Part shown: piece by piece, positions 63,604 to 64,000 of the stretch
Position numbering within the stretch: the stretch's first letter is position 1
How the letters are laid out: each line of letters begins with the position of its first letter
NCBI GenBank assembly: GCA_965250025.1
Contig: OZ252283.1
Span: 1,550,001-1,614,000 of the forward strand
Direction: 5' to 3'
Source of the DNA: CBDDLD01 sp965250025
GTDB taxonomy: Bacteria; Bacteroidota; Bacteroidia; Flavobacteriales; Flavobacteriaceae
DNA: 64,000 nt
The notes under the pieces: model-generated
The model's input: only the letters and a program-made list of their open reading frames with translations
Told to the model about the DNA's origin: nothing
Database searches by the model: none
Program-made: the position numbers and the translations under genes

Positions 63604-63931
63604 ACAAACCATAAAGGAAGGTAAGACCTATGCCTTTGTAGCTTATATTACACTCATAGGAACATTGATCGCTTTTTTCATGAATCAGGAAAAGCGCAAT
63701 AGTTTTACATCATTTCATATCAGACAGGCCTTAGGTTTATGGCTCTTATATATGCTCATTGCTTATTTTTTTGTGAGTAGATTTGATATGTGGATGATAT
63801 CTTTTGCGTTTTGGACCTTCTTCTTTGTGCTGTTCCTCTATGGTATTATTGGTGCCATGACCGGCAAACTTCATAAAGTTCCATTGGTTGGTGATTTGTT
63901 TCAAAAATTATTCAAAAGTATCGGACAGTAG
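63596..63931 (+). CDS. Small membrane protein (Tic20/DUF4870-like)
   Basis: A 111-residue protein with about three membrane helices and a FHIRQALGLWLL motif, as in the small DUF4870/Tic20-like family. The function is unknown. It overlaps the dihydroorotase-like gene by 8 bases and is followed by the esterase after 1 base. Confidence 0.75.
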   Translation: MTEQTIKEGKTYAFVAYITLIGTLIAFFMNQEKRNSFTSFHIRQALGLWLLYMLIAYFFVSRFDMWMISFAFWTFFFVLFLYGIIGAMTGKLHKVPLVGDLFQKLFKSIGQ

Positions 63932-63932
63932 T

Positions 63933-64000
63933 ATGGCTATAGCTTTAGATTACGTTTCTCGTCCATCATCATTAAGTGCCAATGCGCCATTACTCATTAT
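63933..64000 (+). CDS. Start of a predicted alpha/beta-hydrolase (esterase), cut by the window edge
   Basis: ATG 63933 opens a frame to the window end (MAIALDYVSRPSSLSANAPLLI). The sequence fits the N-terminus of small carboxylesterase/phospholipase family proteins in Flavobacteria, which continue with an LHGYGSN-type oxyanion motif outside the window. The assignment is weak because only 22 residues are visible. Confidence 0.4.
   Translation, partial: MAIALDYVSRPSSLSANAPLLI

Noticed and set aside
1..64000. CRISPR arrays, tRNA/rRNA genes, insertion sequences, prophage genes
   Set aside because: No regularly spaced repeats, cloverleaf-type sequence, transposase or phage structural gene was recognised on reading through.

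Overview
The window reads as a low-GC chromosome segment of a marine-type Flavobacteriaceae bacterium (Bacteroidota). The evidence is a type IX secretion (T9SS) sorting domain, a surface-type lipoprotein signal (Cys-Ser-Glu-Asp-Asp), repeated TAnnTTTG promoter boxes typical of the phylum, a SusC-plug/CarboxypepD-regulatory module, a fused 2-oxoacid dehydrogenase E1, a MutS2 without Smr domain, and the bacillithiol enzyme BshA. No rRNA, tRNA, CRISPR array, insertion sequence or prophage was seen. Most of the window is ordinary housekeeping DNA with a few accessory insertions.

Layout. 1-3140 is the C-terminal part of a large T9SS-secreted repeat protein. 3208-6387 is a stand-alone HNH nuclease-NACHT NTPase, very probably an anti-phage defence gene. 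6573-13511 carries RluE, a secreted protein, a LytS/LytR-type two-component pair, an EreA/ChaN-like secreted protein, an SF2 helicase and an orphan ExbD. 13512-13873 has no large gene but holds two tiny candidate ORFs and a terminator. 13874-19971 has the fused E1 enzyme and, divergently, a compact five-gene operon (2OG-Fe oxygenase, SUI1/YciH, DUF1835, nucleoside phosphorylase, substrate-binding-like protein). 20154-23236 has a small membrane protein, Ung and MutS2. 23282-27083 has a surface lipoprotein with an aerolysin-like region and a divergent TPR-HTH membrane regulator. 27107-29955 has a DCC-family protein and a DUF4139 protein carrying a TonB-plug-like insertion. 30083-30228 is a candidate structured RNA.

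30222-33586 is a tight minus-strand operon: a glutathione-synthetase-like ATP-grasp enzyme, a TerB-like protein, an N-formylglutamate-amidohydrolase-like enzyme and a DUF1704/QEGLA metallopeptidase. It looks like an uncharacterised ligase/hydrolase modification pathway. 33653-42201 holds a dicarboxylate symporter, an oligopeptidase-B-like lipoprotein, AroC, an LpxH-like phosphoesterase and a FAD/Fe-S oxidoreductase. 42309-48888 holds a small outer-membrane barrel, BshA, a GH3-beta-lactamase fusion and SerB. 48894-56004 is an Fe-S redox pair followed by envelope genes (MCE/MlaD, amidase, LptD). 56019-64000 holds RidA, a TIGR02757 protein, an M61 peptidase, a GT2 glycosyltransferase, a BatA-type protein, a dihydroorotase-like protein without its metal ligands, a small membrane protein and the start of an esterase.

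The items I judge most likely to be new or under-described are the HNH-NACHT gene, the four-gene ATP-grasp/amidohydrolase/QEGLA operon, the aerolysin-like lipoprotein with its divergent regulator, and the structured RNA at 30083-30228. Family assignments come from recognised motifs and overall sequence character; no search was run.
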